A DNA stretch of 64,000 nucleotides, taken from Tetranychus cinnabarinus. Its lineage: Eukaryota; Arthropoda; Arachnida; Trombidiformes; Tetranychidae. The notes below the pieces were generated by a model, which saw nothing but the letters and a program-made list of their open reading frames with translations, was not told where the DNA came from and made no database searches. Within the stretch, counting starts at the first letter, position 1. Every line of letters starts with the position of its first letter. The DNA lies in NCBI GenBank assembly GCA_022266195.1, contig WHVY01000001.1, forward strand, positions 2,046,001-2,110,000, written 5' to 3'. Of this stretch, positions 22,016-34,900 are shown piece after piece. The translations under genes were made by a program, and so were the position numbers.

Positions 22016-23474
22016 ACACTATCAAGGCTGTCTGCTTGAGGGAAAATACCAAATAATAATGAATGGCACAAGTAAATTTAATCTGGTTTTGCGATTAAAA
22101 ACAATTAAAATGGCACTTTCAATAAGGTTAAATCGAATTAAATCATGTTGTTTCCTTTAATTCATACGAAAGAGTTCAGATCGAGTTAAATTTGTCTCAA
22201 ATAACTGGTTATAATTCATCTGTTTTAACAGTAAAAAAACTGTTTATAGTAACCTTACTTTGTTGCGAAGAGAATTGATTTATTCCTTAATCAAAGTAAA
22301 TCGCGTTTATTTCTAGGGAATATCCAATTGACAATTTGATGAGCTTATCCTGTATCATTAAGGCCACCTTAATTAACAGCACAAAAATTTGAAATAAAAC
22401 ACAAAAGTTATAAATAAAAAAAGCCTTGATTGGCGAGTGACTTCAATTCAGTTTGTTGGGACTTTATGTGCAACTCACTTCTAAAGATCTTCTTTCCTTA
22501 TCTCTCTATTTTCCAGATTATCGTTAAAGATACTCAGCAATGATACAATGAATTAAGTATATTAGTGATTATAATCAACAGTAACAGACCAACTTGATCA
22601 TTAGAGGAAGCTCTTAAGAGTCAAATATTCACAGCTTCAGTATTGAAACATTGACCATGTTATCAAATATAAATAGAGCAAAAATATTAGTAAAATACAA
22701 TTGATTTTATTGAATGAATAAAGCTTTATTTTAATTGAGCTGTTAAAATAATTTCGTAAAAATTAAACTCTTACAATTATGATTTACTGGTTCTTTCAAT
22801 AAAAAAGACAAAATAAGCTTTAATTTTAAGCCAATCACTCAGTTGAATCAACATTAATTAACATGAATCTTTTGCCGTCAAACTGATGACACATTTAATC
22901 AACTATTATGCTTCAAAATGTTGATAAAATAGTATTAATTTAATTAAACAATTTATCTCAATTGATTACCGTCTAGTAACCTTTTTTTTAAGTTGATTAA
23001 TTAGTTGAAAACTGCGTTTAAATAACATTTTACAAGTAGCAAGTTCATAACTTGAGGCTAATTTAAACTCTTCATTGCTGTATCTAAGGATAACTTGATA
23101 TATTTAAACCCATCGCTGGTTAAATACTTTGGCCTTATTTAGTGAATATTTGAGACGGATTGCAATTAAATCACTTGTTGCTAAGTCAATTTGGAAATAA
23201 ACATCTTGGAATCTTTCAAGTTAATTTTGTTACAATTTTCAGGGGGCAAACTTAAAATTCAAAATTTGAATGTCATCAGATGAAAGCTATAAATCAAAAA
23301 ACAAAGGAAAGCGAAATCAACAGATTTTTCCTCAATTAGAAATGATGATTTACTGTTGCGAATCCTGAATCGCTTTTCCTCTTGAAATTGTATCGTCAAT
23401 GGTGAAAGTGTTTTCCACAATGAAACTCTATCCAGCTCAATCCAAATGTAATGATCCACTTGTAAATAGGTACA
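22016..23474. other. Divergent promoter region between DHTKD1 and the carboxylesterase
   Basis: About 1.46 kb, TTAATTAA-rich, with no supported gene. The two flanking genes are transcribed away from each other, so both promoters should be here. No TATA box or repeat stands out. The minus-strand frame at 23259-23459 is not supported. Confidence 0.5.
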
Positions 23475-25220
23475 ATGTTTGTAAAATTAATCCAATCCAC
23501 GATAATAGAGTTATGTCTTACAAATATATTGGTTAATTGTTTAACAATAACTTCACCAGAAATTACCACAAAATGGGGAATAATTAGAGGATTTACTGAA
23601 AGGGTCGGTGATAAATTGGTGGATACATATTTAAGGATTCCTTATGCAGAGCCACCAGTCGGTCCAAATCGTTTTCGTCCTCCATTGCCGTTAAGTACCC
23701 CTTGGAACTCAACTCTTGATACTAATGAATATTCACCGGCATGTCCTGAACCATACATCGGAAATGATTTAAAAAGAGCAGGTAAATTGATTGTTCGAAG
23801 TGAGAATTGTCTTTATTTAAACATTTGGGTTCCTCGAATATCATCGTCGGCTTCTTCATCCTCCAATTGGTATGATGTTACAAAAACGAGTAAAAACAAT
23901 GACAAAGGTCTACCAGTTATGGTTTATGCTCATGGAGGTGGATTAGTTATGCTATCGGCTGGTGACTCTAATTTCATGGATGGCGCTCATTTAGCATCAA
24001 CAGGTGAATTTATTGTTGTGACATTTAACTTTCGCATAGGTGCTTTAGGCTGGCTCTATTGTGATCCACAATCAATTTCGGGTAATATGGGTCTTTTTGA
24101 TACTCTAATGGCAATAGATTGGGTTCACACTAATATTAATCTATTTGGAGGTGATCCAAACAGGATAACAATCAACGGCTTAAGCTCTGGAGGTAATATG
24201 GTTACTTCATTGTTTCTCGGCGGTCATCTTAATAAGTACGCTTCTGGTTTGATTGCTCACTCTGGAATTATGAGTGATGTCTACAGTGAGCCTGTCGAGA
24301 AAGCTAAACGTCGCTGTGAATTGTTTTCATTAAAAACTTCATGTAGACGAGCTGATCAACCAATTGATTCCAACGTGCTCCAGTGTCTACAAAATTTACC
24401 AACGGTTCAATTGTTGTTGGCCCAAACAGCACTTGCAACCGAAAAGGAAAAATTAAACTCCAAAAGACCTGAATTGTTTCTAATAACAACCGGAGAGACA
24501 CTTTTCCCAGCAAATTTCACCGAGCTTTACAAACAGCGTAAATGGAAAAAATCAATTCCAATTTACATTTCATTGGTTACTGATGAAGCGTCTGTCATTC
24601 AACATTATTGGCCAAGAAAGGGTACACAAAATTCATACGAGACATTTCAAAAGTATATCCAATCAATAGCACCAACACTTGTCACTAGAGAGTTGGCTTC
24701 GTCAGAAGATGTTACCGCCGATTTGTCCAAAGTATACCTTACTGGCTTTAAAGATTCATCAATGGCTTTGATAGACCTATCCATGAGACGAATGCTTGGT
24801 GATTGGTACATTACTTGTCCAACTTTGTACTTTGCCGACCAACTATCATTAACCAATCCGGTTTGGGTATCATTATTTGGCTATACAATGAATCCAGCCA
24901 GTAAAAATTTACCACCTCTGGTTACTGGACGTAAATATGGAGCTCGTCATGGACTGGACATCTTCTTTTATTTCGGGGTTCCTCATTATGCTAGTCATGG
25001 TTACGATGATAGAGATAGACAAATATCAACCGCGGCAATGTTGATTTGGTCTAGATTCATTCATTATGGAAATGTCAATTGGACTCCTTACCAATCAACA
25101 TCAACTGGTCGCATTTTACCCTATTACAAGGAATTAAGCGCAAATAAAGCGGCAATCTCAACAATCAATCAAGATCGCTACCGATGTTATGTTTGGGATG
25201 ATTTTTATCATAAACCTTAA
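23475..25220 (+). CDS. Secreted carboxyl/cholinesterase family serine hydrolase (CCE)
   Basis: Single-exon, 581 residues, alpha/beta-hydrolase of the carboxylesterase type B family. A hydrophobic N-terminus (IELCLTNILVNCLTI) fits a signal peptide. Family motifs in order: YLRIPYAEPPVGPNRFRPP, ENCLYLNIWVP, oxyanion hole HGGGLVML, FNFRIGALGWL, GNMGLFDTLMAIDWV, and nucleophile elbow NGLSSGGN with Ser237 in the usual GxSxG form (GLSSG rather than GESAG). The acid is Glu371 (VTDEAS) and the base His492 (ARHGLDIFFYFG), so the triad is complete and catalysis is expected, unlike neuroligins or other inactive relatives. The C-terminus has no obvious GPI or transmembrane signal. Esterases of this family are often expanded in mites and linked to xenobiotic metabolism; the substrate here cannot be told. 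Confidence 0.9.
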   Translation: MFVKLIQSTIIELCLTNILVNCLTITSPEITTKWGIIRGFTERVGDKLVDTYLRIPYAEPPVGPNRFRPPLPLSTPWNSTLDTNEYSPACPEPYIGNDLKRAGKLIVRSENCLYLNIWVPRISSSASSSSNWYDVTKTSKNNDKGLPVMVYAHGGGLVMLSAGDSNFMDGAHLASTGEFIVVTFNFRIGALGWLYCDPQSISGNMGLFDTLMAIDWVHTNINLFGGDPNRITINGLSSGGNMVTSLFLGGHLNKYASGLIAHSGIMSDVYSEPVEKAKRRCELFSLKTSCRRADQPIDSNVLQCLQNLPTVQLLLAQTALATEKEKLNSKRPELFLITTGETLFPANFTELYKQRKWKKSIPIYISLVTDEASVIQHYWPRKGTQNSYETFQKYIQSIAPTLVTRELASSEDVTADLSKVYLTGFKDSSMALIDLSMRRMLGDWYITCPTLYFADQLSLTNPVWVSLFGYTMNPASKNLPPLVTGRKYGARHGLDIFFYFGVPHYASHGYDDRDRQISTAAMLIWSRFIHYGNVNWTPYQSTSTGRILPYYKELSANKAAISTINQDRYRCYVWDDFYHKP

Positions 25221-25919
25221 AACAATAACTTCAATTGTTACCATCAATACTATCTTGAAAATGGGAATTAAAAACAAAGTAAACGTAGGGATGTTAAATC
25301 ATAAATAAAATTGATGAAACAATAAAAAGCAAGTGTAACACATATAATTTGTTTTTAATTTGAAAATTTGAAAACTGTAAAAATACAGTCAATCCAATAA
25401 AGTTTGTCGTCCCTTTTTTATAATACACAAGGTGTGATTCAAGGCATCACACTAAGTCTGATAAAGTACATAAGATGGATAGATAAAATGACTAAACCTA
25501 GGCACAAGAATTAAGGATGAGGTTTCTAATGAAAAAATGAAATTGTTTAACCAAAGAATAACACTGTTGACAAACTAGAATGGACTGATAATGAATAATG
25601 AACAGGATTGAGCGCGAAATTTGAAAGGTACATATTTAACTTGGAGCGCGATTGAACTGAGAAATGTCAACTCTAGTAATGGGTTTTGGGGTGATATTAA
25701 TGGTAAATTTGTTTAAAAGAGAAAACTTTTAAACATATTCAAGCGTGTAATGGAAAAGTGAAAAAAGTTTCACATTTAAATTTAAATGATGATTGTTATT
25801 GATTGTGGCTGAAAAAAAAGTTTTGTTGATAAATTTAGCATTCTCTGAATTGCAAAATACGTCAAACTTTTCATTGATTGAGAGTTTGTTCGATGAAAGT
25901 ACAGTAATGTACACACTTT
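25221..25919. other. Convergent 3' flanks of the esterase and TGIF genes
   Basis: No gene seen. Plus-strand AATAAA signals follow the esterase (near 25302 and 25321). A perfect 7-bp stem, GTGTGAT (25432-25438) with ATCACAC (25446-25452) and a 7-base loop, sits in the likely 3' UTR; its role is unknown. Confidence 0.5.
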
Positions 25920-27370
25920 TTAAAGCATAGATTGTTTTTCTAATTCACTGCATGCGGCTGCAGCAAGAATGTGAAGGCAACAGAAAGGATCCTCGTTGTT
26001 TGGTGAGCTAATGTCAGATGTGTTGGATGGAGATGGAAATGAGGATGACAGAGTTGATGAACAGACTGATAAGTTTGATAAAGTTGAGGATGATGTTGAT
26101 GAGCTTAATGGAGATGAAGGTGCTGAAGATGGTGAATCTGATGAGACGATACCTGAATCAGCATTACAAATATCGACAGGATGGATAGCGGGTAGGTCAA
26201 CAACATGACACCCAAGTTGTGGGTCATTCTGTGTTAGCCATGAAGCTATGGCTTTGGTCTTGTTGGGTGGACTACAGGAAAACTGGAGTGAAGTTCGTGA
26301 TAAGGTGTCCAATGGAGAAGCTCTCAAATCTTCTCCGTTAGATTCCATACCAGGTCGACTGTTACCCTGTCTGTTACGAAGTTCTTGTTCGTGATTGCGT
26401 CTCCAACGCTGTGATAATTTAATGGGATGATGTTCTGCTAAAAATCAAAAGAGGTTGAAGAACGAGGAAAAGAAATGATAAGATAACCATTAAAAAGAAG
26501 TCAAGAAATAATGCTGACTAATCAAACTATGAAATAACAAATGTCAAAGTCTTAATTTAATCTTAAATACATATAATTAAGACATAAAACAGAGAAATGT
26601 ATAAACATACCGTTCCATGAAGAATTACCGCTGGATGATGTTGTTGATGGTGCGGGACTAAATGTACTAGTGAACGTAAGAGTGGATGAGGAAGTGCTGC
26701 TAATACTACAATCATCAGAATAAACATCTATGTCACTCTCAGTATCCTCATTGCACTCACTGGAATATAGAGAAAAGAAAACAGAGAAAAAAAACATGAT
26801 TGACGATAAATTGAAGTTAGTAATCACACACAAACACACAATGTGTCATAAGGTGACGATGATTAATTAAAACAAGTCTCGTACTAGAATACAAGACAAA
26901 TAGAGAAGAATAGAAGAAAAAACAGAGGGAAGCAAGAAAAGAAGAGAGGAAAAGGCAAAAAACAATTCGTGATAAGAAGGCAAGAAAAAGATCACATACG
27001 TCATATTAGCGTCCTCCACGGCAACATTATTTGAAATATATGCAAAATTTTCGTCAGATGAAGATGAATTTGAGCCATGAAAAAATGAGTCAGATGAATT
27101 GTTATTTTGACGACGATTAGAACTTTTACGAGTAATAGTGTACATTAAAGGATCATTGCCCTCTTTACGAATCATCTCTGGAAGAATACGACGACGAGCA
27201 TTAATGAACCAATTACAAACTTGGAGAACGGTGAGATTGGCAGCTTGAGAGAGATACAACTTCTCCTGGTCAGAAGGATAAGCATTATAACGATGATCAT
27301 ACAACCAGATACGTAAAATTTTGACAGACTCCTTTGGCAAATTACCGCGCCTTTTACGGCTGGCTTTCAT
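25920..27370 (-). CDS. TGIF-type TALE homeobox transcription factor
   Basis: Three exons, 27000-27370, 26611-26759 and 25920-26437, join in phase to 345 residues if the ATG at 27370 is used. The homeodomain starts at once: KRRGNLPKESVKILRIWLYD, the three-residue TALE loop at AYPS (residues 30-33) and helix 3 VCNWFINARRR (WFINARRR at 54-61), followed by ILPEMIRKEGNDPLMYTITR. NLPKES and the LPEM..K.G.DP tail are diagnostic of TGIF/achintya/vismay rather than Meis, Pbx or Irx. The rest is Ser/Asn-rich and low in structure, with SPLDTLS recalling but not matching the CtBP-binding PLDLS. Members repress transcription at TGACAG sites and interact with Smads. The frame stays open upstream to a strong acceptor (polypyrimidine then AAATAG at about 27429-27434), so the true start may be in an upstream exon within the GA-rich flank. 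Confidence 0.9.
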
Positions 27371-27569
27371 TTTTGGGTTACTACTGGTATTCCGTAAATA
27401 CTCCGTGATGATGGATGATAATGAAAAACTATTTAACACAAAAAAAAAACAAAAAAAGGATGAAAAAAAGAAAGAAGAAAAAACAAAAAAAAATTTTCAG
27501 TCAAAAACACAACATGCCACTTCAATTCAACAGCAAACTCTGATCTTCTCACTCCAACAACAACCCTGT

Positions 27570-27915
27570 TTTGATGTTTGAAATCTCTCTCTCTTTTTCT
27601 CTCTCTCTCTCATCTTCCAAAAACTCTCTAATCTTCTGGTTCTCACTTATACTCACTTATCGTTCTCCCTCTCTACTCTCTTTAAAAACTTAGCCTCTGT
27701 CTCTGTCGACATAGACACGAAAGAGAGTCTAAATTAACCAATGAGACAACTTTCAGTTCCCCATCTCATTCCCCCGTCTCCTCTCTTCTCTCTCTCTTTC
27801 TCTTAAAAATCTTCACATAAGTTTAAAGATCTTCTCTTTCTTTCTTCTCTTTCTTTCTTCCCTTTCTTTATTTCCTTTCTCCTTTCATCTCCCGCTTTTT
27901 TTCTTACATTGATTC
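27570..27915 (-). promoter_or_regulatory. GA-rich (minus strand) flank of TGIF, candidate GAGA-type promoter
   Basis: Nearly 350 bases are almost purely pyrimidine on the plus strand, with CT runs at about 27582-27615 and 27783-27805 and CTTTCTTC blocks at 27830-27900, so GAGAG words dominate on the TGIF strand. In arthropods such tracts at developmental promoters bind GAGA factor and keep nucleosomes off. Position just upstream of the homeobox exon supports this. No transcript start was seen. Confidence 0.4.
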
Positions 27916-30900
27916 GTTTGCCAAAAAAGTCTAGTCAACATGGCGCTTTGATGCCAATTGCTCAACTTTCAAATTATCCCTGAACAGTTTACCCAAAAAA
28001 GTTAACAGTCGAGCTAAGATTTCCAAGTCAATTAGCTTATAATCAAAATCCTGTTAAAACTGATTAACAGTTCAAGTTAAAGAAAGCCTTTCTAATTGAT
28101 CAATCCTTTTAAATGGTTAATCTGTTGAAATCTAACCCTTTTCCAACTTCTGATGAATTTTTTGGGTAAACAACTGGTTAACCCTCTAATGACCAGAACC
28201 TGGTGAACCAGATTAGATTAAGAGTATTATGTCCATTTAATCTAATTGACAGATGTGTTAATTTTTAAAGCAAATAAGCTTCTCGATAATCTCAATTTTC
28301 CCTTTTAATTAAATTTATTTCTCACGTCAATAATTTGGCTCTCACAGATTAGTTGAATCAATAGATGGCAGTTGAAAAAATATTACAAAGTCTTGACATA
28401 TGTAAAATTGTGTTATCAATCCTAATGTTTCCCTATTTATTTGACTGAATCCTCCAACTACCCTGTTCTGGTAATTACTCTATTTCCTGATTTTCATTCT
28501 TGTTAAATATTCAATCAATGAAATTAACTAACTTAAATTTTGGTAAGATCTGTTGAGTTGAAGATTGATTAATAATAAATGGACCACTTTGCAGGTTCAA
28601 GTGTATCAAATAGGAACAAATTAATCAATTCAAGTTTCTCTTTTTTCCCATACTTTATCATGTTCGACTATATGTTTGGAGATGTCCTTTGAGGTGTTTA
28701 TCGATGGAGGAAGAGGAAAGCCGCCGGTGTCAACCTGAACAACAACCACAATGATGACGAGCAGCTAAAAAGATGATGATCAACACTGATACTGGAGTTT
28801 TGTAACTTGTAGTGGGTACTTAACATCATGGAATCAAACATCCTCTCTTAACCCAGAGTCTCAAAGTCAAAATTACCGTATTATCCTATTAATTTGTTAG
28901 ATTAGTGAAGACATGTGAAACAAAAAAAAATAACCAGACCAAGAATCAGCAATTTTCATTCTCTATCTCAATTATATTCATCTTAGGTTAAACCAAAAGA
29001 TATCAGAAGATGAAAAAGAGAGAGAGAGAAAGAGAGTAGGAAATAAACCTCTTCTTTTCTAGAGTTTTTTTTCAAAATGTTCAAGATTTGTAATTAGATT
29101 CCAATCAAGAGACTGATAATCTTCAAATTTGGATGAAGCAATGAAACATTCATGCAGCATATTAAGATGTTGATAGAGCCTGAATAATCTCAACTTATTG
29201 TGAAAGCCTCAACTGGATTGGATTCTAGGAGATGAAACCTTTAGACAAAAAATTGTTGATGCAGCACGATTTGAAGGTTTTGGAAAATAATTACTTTTGA
29301 TTTCTTCCCTCACTTGATTCGAGCTGCCTCTTCTCATCATCTCATCATCTCTCATCATCAACATGATCATCGTCACCATAATCAATAATTGTCTTCGTCA
29401 TCTTAATCATCGTCCTCGTCATCATCGTTTAAAGTGAGAGAAAGTGTGTTAATTTTTATCATTACTTTCCCTTGATTGTAATCACATTCACGATTATCCT
29501 CCCTACTCTTGTTCAGCTAATTGTCAAACTCTTAAACCTCTCAAGTTGCAATGAAAGATGTGGATGGTAAAGCAAATTAATGGATTCATAAATTTTCATC
29601 CATCAATCCAAGAGAGAGAGAGAGATTCTTGTTCATCTTCACCAAATGCAAGTAAACACCAATCAATATTTACATTATAACTCTTTTTTACCTGGCTCAC
29701 ACAAACAGTAAGCAATCAGAAACAACCTAAACAACAAGCCAACATCAAATAGATTTATTAATGAATAAGTAAGCTTGTAATTATTTGTAAAAGCATTTAC
29801 AATTAATTAATTATCATCTTACTTTTTTCTCTAAAACAACAACTGCCAAACCAAAGACAACAAACAACCTAAATGGGTAGAGAGAGGGAAAACAAAACAA
29901 AACCAAAACACACACACAACCAGTCAATAAACCTTTGCGCCTTTTCAAACAATTTCAACCTGAAATACGCAAGTTACTCGCTGATTGTAATTAATTAAAT
30001 AACATTAATAACAATCTGTGGGAGTCATTTTGTTAAGCAATGCACCAGAAAAGTGCAGTAAAGGTAATCATGGATCAACAAGAAAAAGTAGTTGAAATTG
30101 GTGTTTCTCTCAATTATGATCAGGATAATGATTATCCAACACTGGTAAAGAGATGACATTCAACCATATCAACGACCCAAAACCAGTTTTTACTCAAAGG
30201 ATATCCAAATGTCCATGATGAGTTAAAAGTACCCATAATTCAGGCCAAACCAACACTCGTCAAGGCGTCGAGGGAGAAAAAAAGAAGTCCAGTAAAAGTG
30301 GTTCGAATGTAAGTTTGTTAACATTTCAAGTAACCTTCATTTTGACGTTATCATTATCTCAACCATTCACTATTATTACTTTATTTTTTTCATGTATTCC
30401 CTTGAATTTGTGGCCTTGCAAAGATTACTGTTGAACATACCTGGCGATCCGTATTTCATTATCAATTCAATTCGTAAATGATGCTCTTTTTATTCAATTG
30501 GAATCAATGTTTTCAACTGGCGATCAGATGCAGTTGCTTGTTTACAAAGTCTAGCGTACCTGTTAAGCCTTTACAGACTTTGGTGTTTATTTTAAGACGA
30601 TGAAATGAACTGACAAGAATAAGATGAATTTGAAAGAGATAGTGAGAGTGAAACTGTTTGTGAAGATAAAAGTGAAGAAGCAAGAAAAGGATGATTTTTC
30701 TTGAAGGATTACTTTCCACTAATTTTATTTACACTTTTAAGTAACTCCACTTTTTAAATCCTTTAAATCTCTTAGGAAGATGAAAGAGGAAAAAAGAGGG
30801 AAAAACTGTTCTCTCTTCAATTTATCTTTCTTCTTCATCTTTCATTTCAACTCATGTTTTAACCATTCATCTCTAACCATTTTCATCCTTGCTTATTTGC

Positions 30901-31615
30901 ATCATCATCATCATCTTGCTCATCATTATCATCTCATTCTCTTTTCCACTCTTCTGTCTATTTTTATCTTCACTTTCTCCATTTCTCTCATCATGATCAT
31001 CTTGTCCCTGAAAAGGATCCATACCAATCAACCATAGAGTCAATGTTAAACCTAATCTGATTGATACATTTGATTAATATGAATCAATTAAGTAAATACA
31101 CTTGGTTTGCGTTGAAGCATCCAGCTCAAGCTGATATTTAAAAATAAATTGTAAAACAAAATCTATCTAAATGTCAAACGGATTCACCAGAAAAATTGGT
31201 AACAGTCTGAGGACAAAGGTTGGGCTTTTACACATGTTTTATATTTCACACTGTTTTTAAACCAATGCCATTCAAAACATATCAAGTAAGCAAAATATTT
31301 TTAGTTGAGTGGACTGTTCATTAATCGTGCGATTAAACTGAAATGTTTAACAAAATCGACTCATTTAATTGTTTTAACTTAGAAACCAAATTTGTTAGTT
31401 TCAAAGTATTGAAAAAACTAATTATTTCAATTCATACTTATCAAATCAAACTAAAGGAAAGGAGACAATAAGTCAGACGATATCGGATAACCAGACAATA
31501 CTCTCGTCTGTTTTTCTGGTTTTATTTTTTCTGTTTATTATTTTAACATTTAATTTCGATTAATTGAATTTAATTATAGTTAAATTTTAATTTTTGTAAC
31601 ACCATTCTATCCTCA
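27916..31615. other. Gene desert, part 1
   Basis: No conserved coding sequence recognised. Contents: GA microsatellites (about 29014-29037 and 29611-29624), an ATC/CAT-rich block at 29331-29430, and CAT repeats at 30897-30935. Short frames such as the 28-residue one starting at 30071 (MDQQEKVVEIG) and the His/Phe-rich one at 30780-31037 read as chance. The general look is noncoding regulatory or intronic DNA upstream of TGIF. Confidence 0.4.
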
Positions 31616-31618
31616 GCA

Positions 31619-31911
31619 TTCAAAAAGACATCAGCTATTGGATAGTAAAGGGTGACACAGGCAAATGTGTAATGAGCAAACATTGAATGAGCACCATTGG
31701 ACATCGATAAAGACTTTGGTAAGTAAAACTGTAATTAAGTCCATCTTTGGCTTCTGGTTAATTATTGACGTTGAATTATTGACTGGTTAATTATTGTTGA
31801 ATTATTGAATTTTCTTATCGAAATAAGCCCTTATCGATATCCAATGGTGCTCAATGTTTGCAGCTCTTTCACGTTTGCCTGTGTCACCCTTTCAAATGTC
31901 TTTGAAACAGG
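31619..31911. repeat. Foldback (inverted-repeat) element
   Basis: Left arm 31650-31712 and right arm 31830-31889 are inverted copies. GGGTGACACAGGCAAA begins the left arm and its complement TTTGCCTGTGTCACCC ends the right; GCACCATTGGA(C/T)ATCGATAA also pairs, with a small indel and a few mismatches between. The pairing extends outward over a looser TTCAAA..GACAT block. The 117-base loop contains TTGAATTATTG repeats and a small hairpin CTTAT-CGAA-ATAAG. The structure fits a MITE-like or snap-back transposon remnant; no transposase and no clear target duplication were found. Confidence 0.7.
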
Positions 31912-34900
31912 TATGAAAGTCCCTCCTCTGTCCCTAGATCGAGACTGTTAGTGTTATGTCAAAATTTTACCCAAACAAGAAGGTTGATTCTGAATCTAAT
32001 CTAACAATCAAACTGATCAACTTTCTTCGCAAGATGATCATTGTCTCGATTGTTTTGTTTTACAATGTTTAATACAAGTCAACAACACACTATCAACAAA
32101 ACGTTGTTTTCAAGTGAAACGTCAAAATATTCAGACACCATTACCACAACCACTTCCACTCACAGTCAACCCAAGAGTATAATAGTCAGTCTGGAAACAC
32201 ACAAAATACAGTAACATCTAACCTTGTCCAAAAATAGGCCTTTTTCCCAAGGTTACAGGGTCATTGACAAGATGTCGAAGGTTTCACTTTACATTTGATA
32301 TATATTTATAAATATTTGCTGGGTTTCTAGTGGTAACCCTGAGTATATAAGAGACATAACAAACTTCAAGACCTACAAGAAGCAGGCAAGCAAAAACACA
32401 CACAAGTATACAACCAAAACACTCTGAAAAACACACAAACATCATTAACATTGAGTTAAGGTAATACACTTTTAGGTAACCCAAAAGCGATAAACAGAAG
32501 AAGAAAAAAAAAATCATATCAAAATCATGAACTGTACAGTCTATTGTCAAAGGTTGCACTTTTTTTCTGGTTCACTCTCTATTTGATTACCATTGATAAT
32601 CATCATCATCCTCCTCATCATCATTATTATTATATCCATCAACAATCAAGTGAAAAGTCAAACCATAATTTAATAACAAACACCAGTTGAAATGTAATAA
32701 TGATAATGGTAAAAGCAAAATGTATAACTCCAAGAAACAAGTTATAAGAGTAACAATTGATTATCATCTTGACTCTCTCTTCTCCCCCTTCTCATCCTCT
32801 CACTATTTATTTGTTTTATCATCATCATTAACAACGTTAACATGAAAAAAAACGGAGATCCTACTATGAAAAGAGCTCAAAGTGAAAGCTATCAAAAGAT
32901 ATCAAAAGATGTAAATCATAATAACACTAATAAACACAAAAAGATTGGAAAAGGTTAAAAGGTAATCATCATAATGGGAAGATGAGTGAATGAGGAAGAT
33001 GATAATGATGATGAGCAAGAAGATGATCATGATGAGACAAAGAAAAGGTTGAAATTGATAAAAGCAGGAAGAGTTAAGAGCAATTGATAAGATTAGATTT
33101 AAATGGCGAAGTGTTTTAATCTTAAACAATGTATCTAAATGTACATTGGATTGCAATACGTTATACAAAATTGATACTTTTTTCCAGTTACTTTTACCTT
33201 ATTTTACCTCATTTTTCAGGCTTTTTTTTTCTTTTTACATTTTTTTCTTCTCTCAGCTTTCACCTTCCCTGTGTGTTGTTTACCTTTTTCATTTGATTAC
33301 CTCTTGATTCTTGTTATTATTGTTTCTACTGTTGACTGCTTATTCTCATTTTTACCTTCGATTAACTCTTCAAGGTAACTAATTTATTATATATTCATAG
33401 TAATCATTTACTCAGTTGTTACTGTTGTCAGTCAACTTTCAATTATTTCATAATATTATTCACTGACGATGAGCAAAAGTGAGACTTTTACAAAGCTAAA
33501 AAAGGAGAAGAAGATGAAGAAGAAATGGAAGAAAAAAAGCAACAAATTTGCTCATTTACTGGCTGGTAAAATACAGAGGGAAGCAGCAAAAAAAAAGAGA
33601 CCGAGCTGTGCTTTTACTGCTGCTGGTGGTGCTTTTAAAACCAGTAAACTGTTGGTCTTACCTTCGTAACTCAACCAATTCAAGAGTGAAAGAATGGAAA
33701 TTAATAAGATGATGAAAATAATGAGAAAAGAAATCAAGTCTAACCTCGCTCAAGCAACGGAGCAAACGAACGAACGAACGAGGCTCTTTGAACAACAGCA
33801 ACAACAAAAAAAAAGATTGAACACAAAAAAAAACAAGGTAACTCCAGTTGTGTGAGTGTATGACTATAATTGCATCAGGACTTTAACCCCATAAGCCCAA
33901 GGAAAAATGAGGCTTACAGGCTTTTTTTGCATCTCTCGTTGTTAGCCAAGTGACCTTAATTGACGCAGAAACGCTTCTCACTTTCACTAACTCTTGCTTA
34001 CTCTTTCTGTCAAATTGTCCTTCAAAGGAAACAACCTTGGACAACCAGCATAAACAGCACAAACAGCATGAAAAAGTAACAAAGTAAAAAACATATTTAT
34101 GACTCAAAAGATTTGATTTTTGTGCAAGAAAGAAACAAAAAATGAAGAGAGAGAGAGAAGAAAAAAAATCACAACCCAAAAAGGGTTTAAGAAGCAAAAA
34201 ATGATGACATGAAATTATCTTGCATCTTTGTTGATAAAACCAGTGAGATATTTTAACCCTTGTTTTTTGGGTAACATTTTTCATACCTTTTGCTGATGAA
34301 AATGGTTTGTTAAAAAAGTTGTAAGACTGAGGAGGATAAAATGACAGATATAAGTTGACAGAGTAATCAAGATGATGACGAAATGTAATCATGATTAACA
34401 TGTTTGACAGTTTTTTTTCTTGCTTGCCAATTGAAAGGCTGCAACAAAAAATCAGGCAATATTTAGTAATCTGTGTTTTGTTGTTATTTTTTTGTTGTAC
34501 TTGTTGTATTGTTACATTTGTTTGCTACTTTCAACTGTCTTTGGGTTGGCGAAATATTTGGCATCATCAAAATGCTGAGGATGAGGATGATGATGAAGCA
34601 ATGGAGGAACCATGAGTCGAGTAATTCAGAGGTAAATGAGAGGGAAAAATTATGCTTCTTCATTTCTTCTTCTTCTTCTTCATTTGGGTTTTGTTTTCCT
34701 CGTTTCAATGGTCACTGATTAAGTCAGAGATTTACCGAGAGTTTAAACCTTCATTAGGTTATCATTTGATCGTAAACTGGAAACATTTAGAAGTGACATT
34801 TCTTGTTTCTGGTTGAGACTTTCTTGAAACTTGGTTTTGGGTTTGATGTTTTTTACCCAAAATTGTTATTAGCAAATAAATTTGACACAATTTTTTTGTG

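Noticed and set aside
30240..30312. Possible tRNA (GTGGTTCGAATG, T-loop-like)
   Set aside because: No matching acceptor stem, D-arm or anticodon arm could be built around it.
33469..33669. 66-codon Lys-rich ORF (MSKSETFTKLKKEKK...)
   Set aside because: Lys run is A/G-rich simple sequence; the Ala/Gly-rich end is overlapped by an opposite open frame; no family.
33883..34401. 172-codon minus-strand ORF
   Set aside because: Long, but Phe/Leu/Cys/Ser-rich, built partly on repeats (TGCTGTTTG), no domain, no splice context; probably chance.
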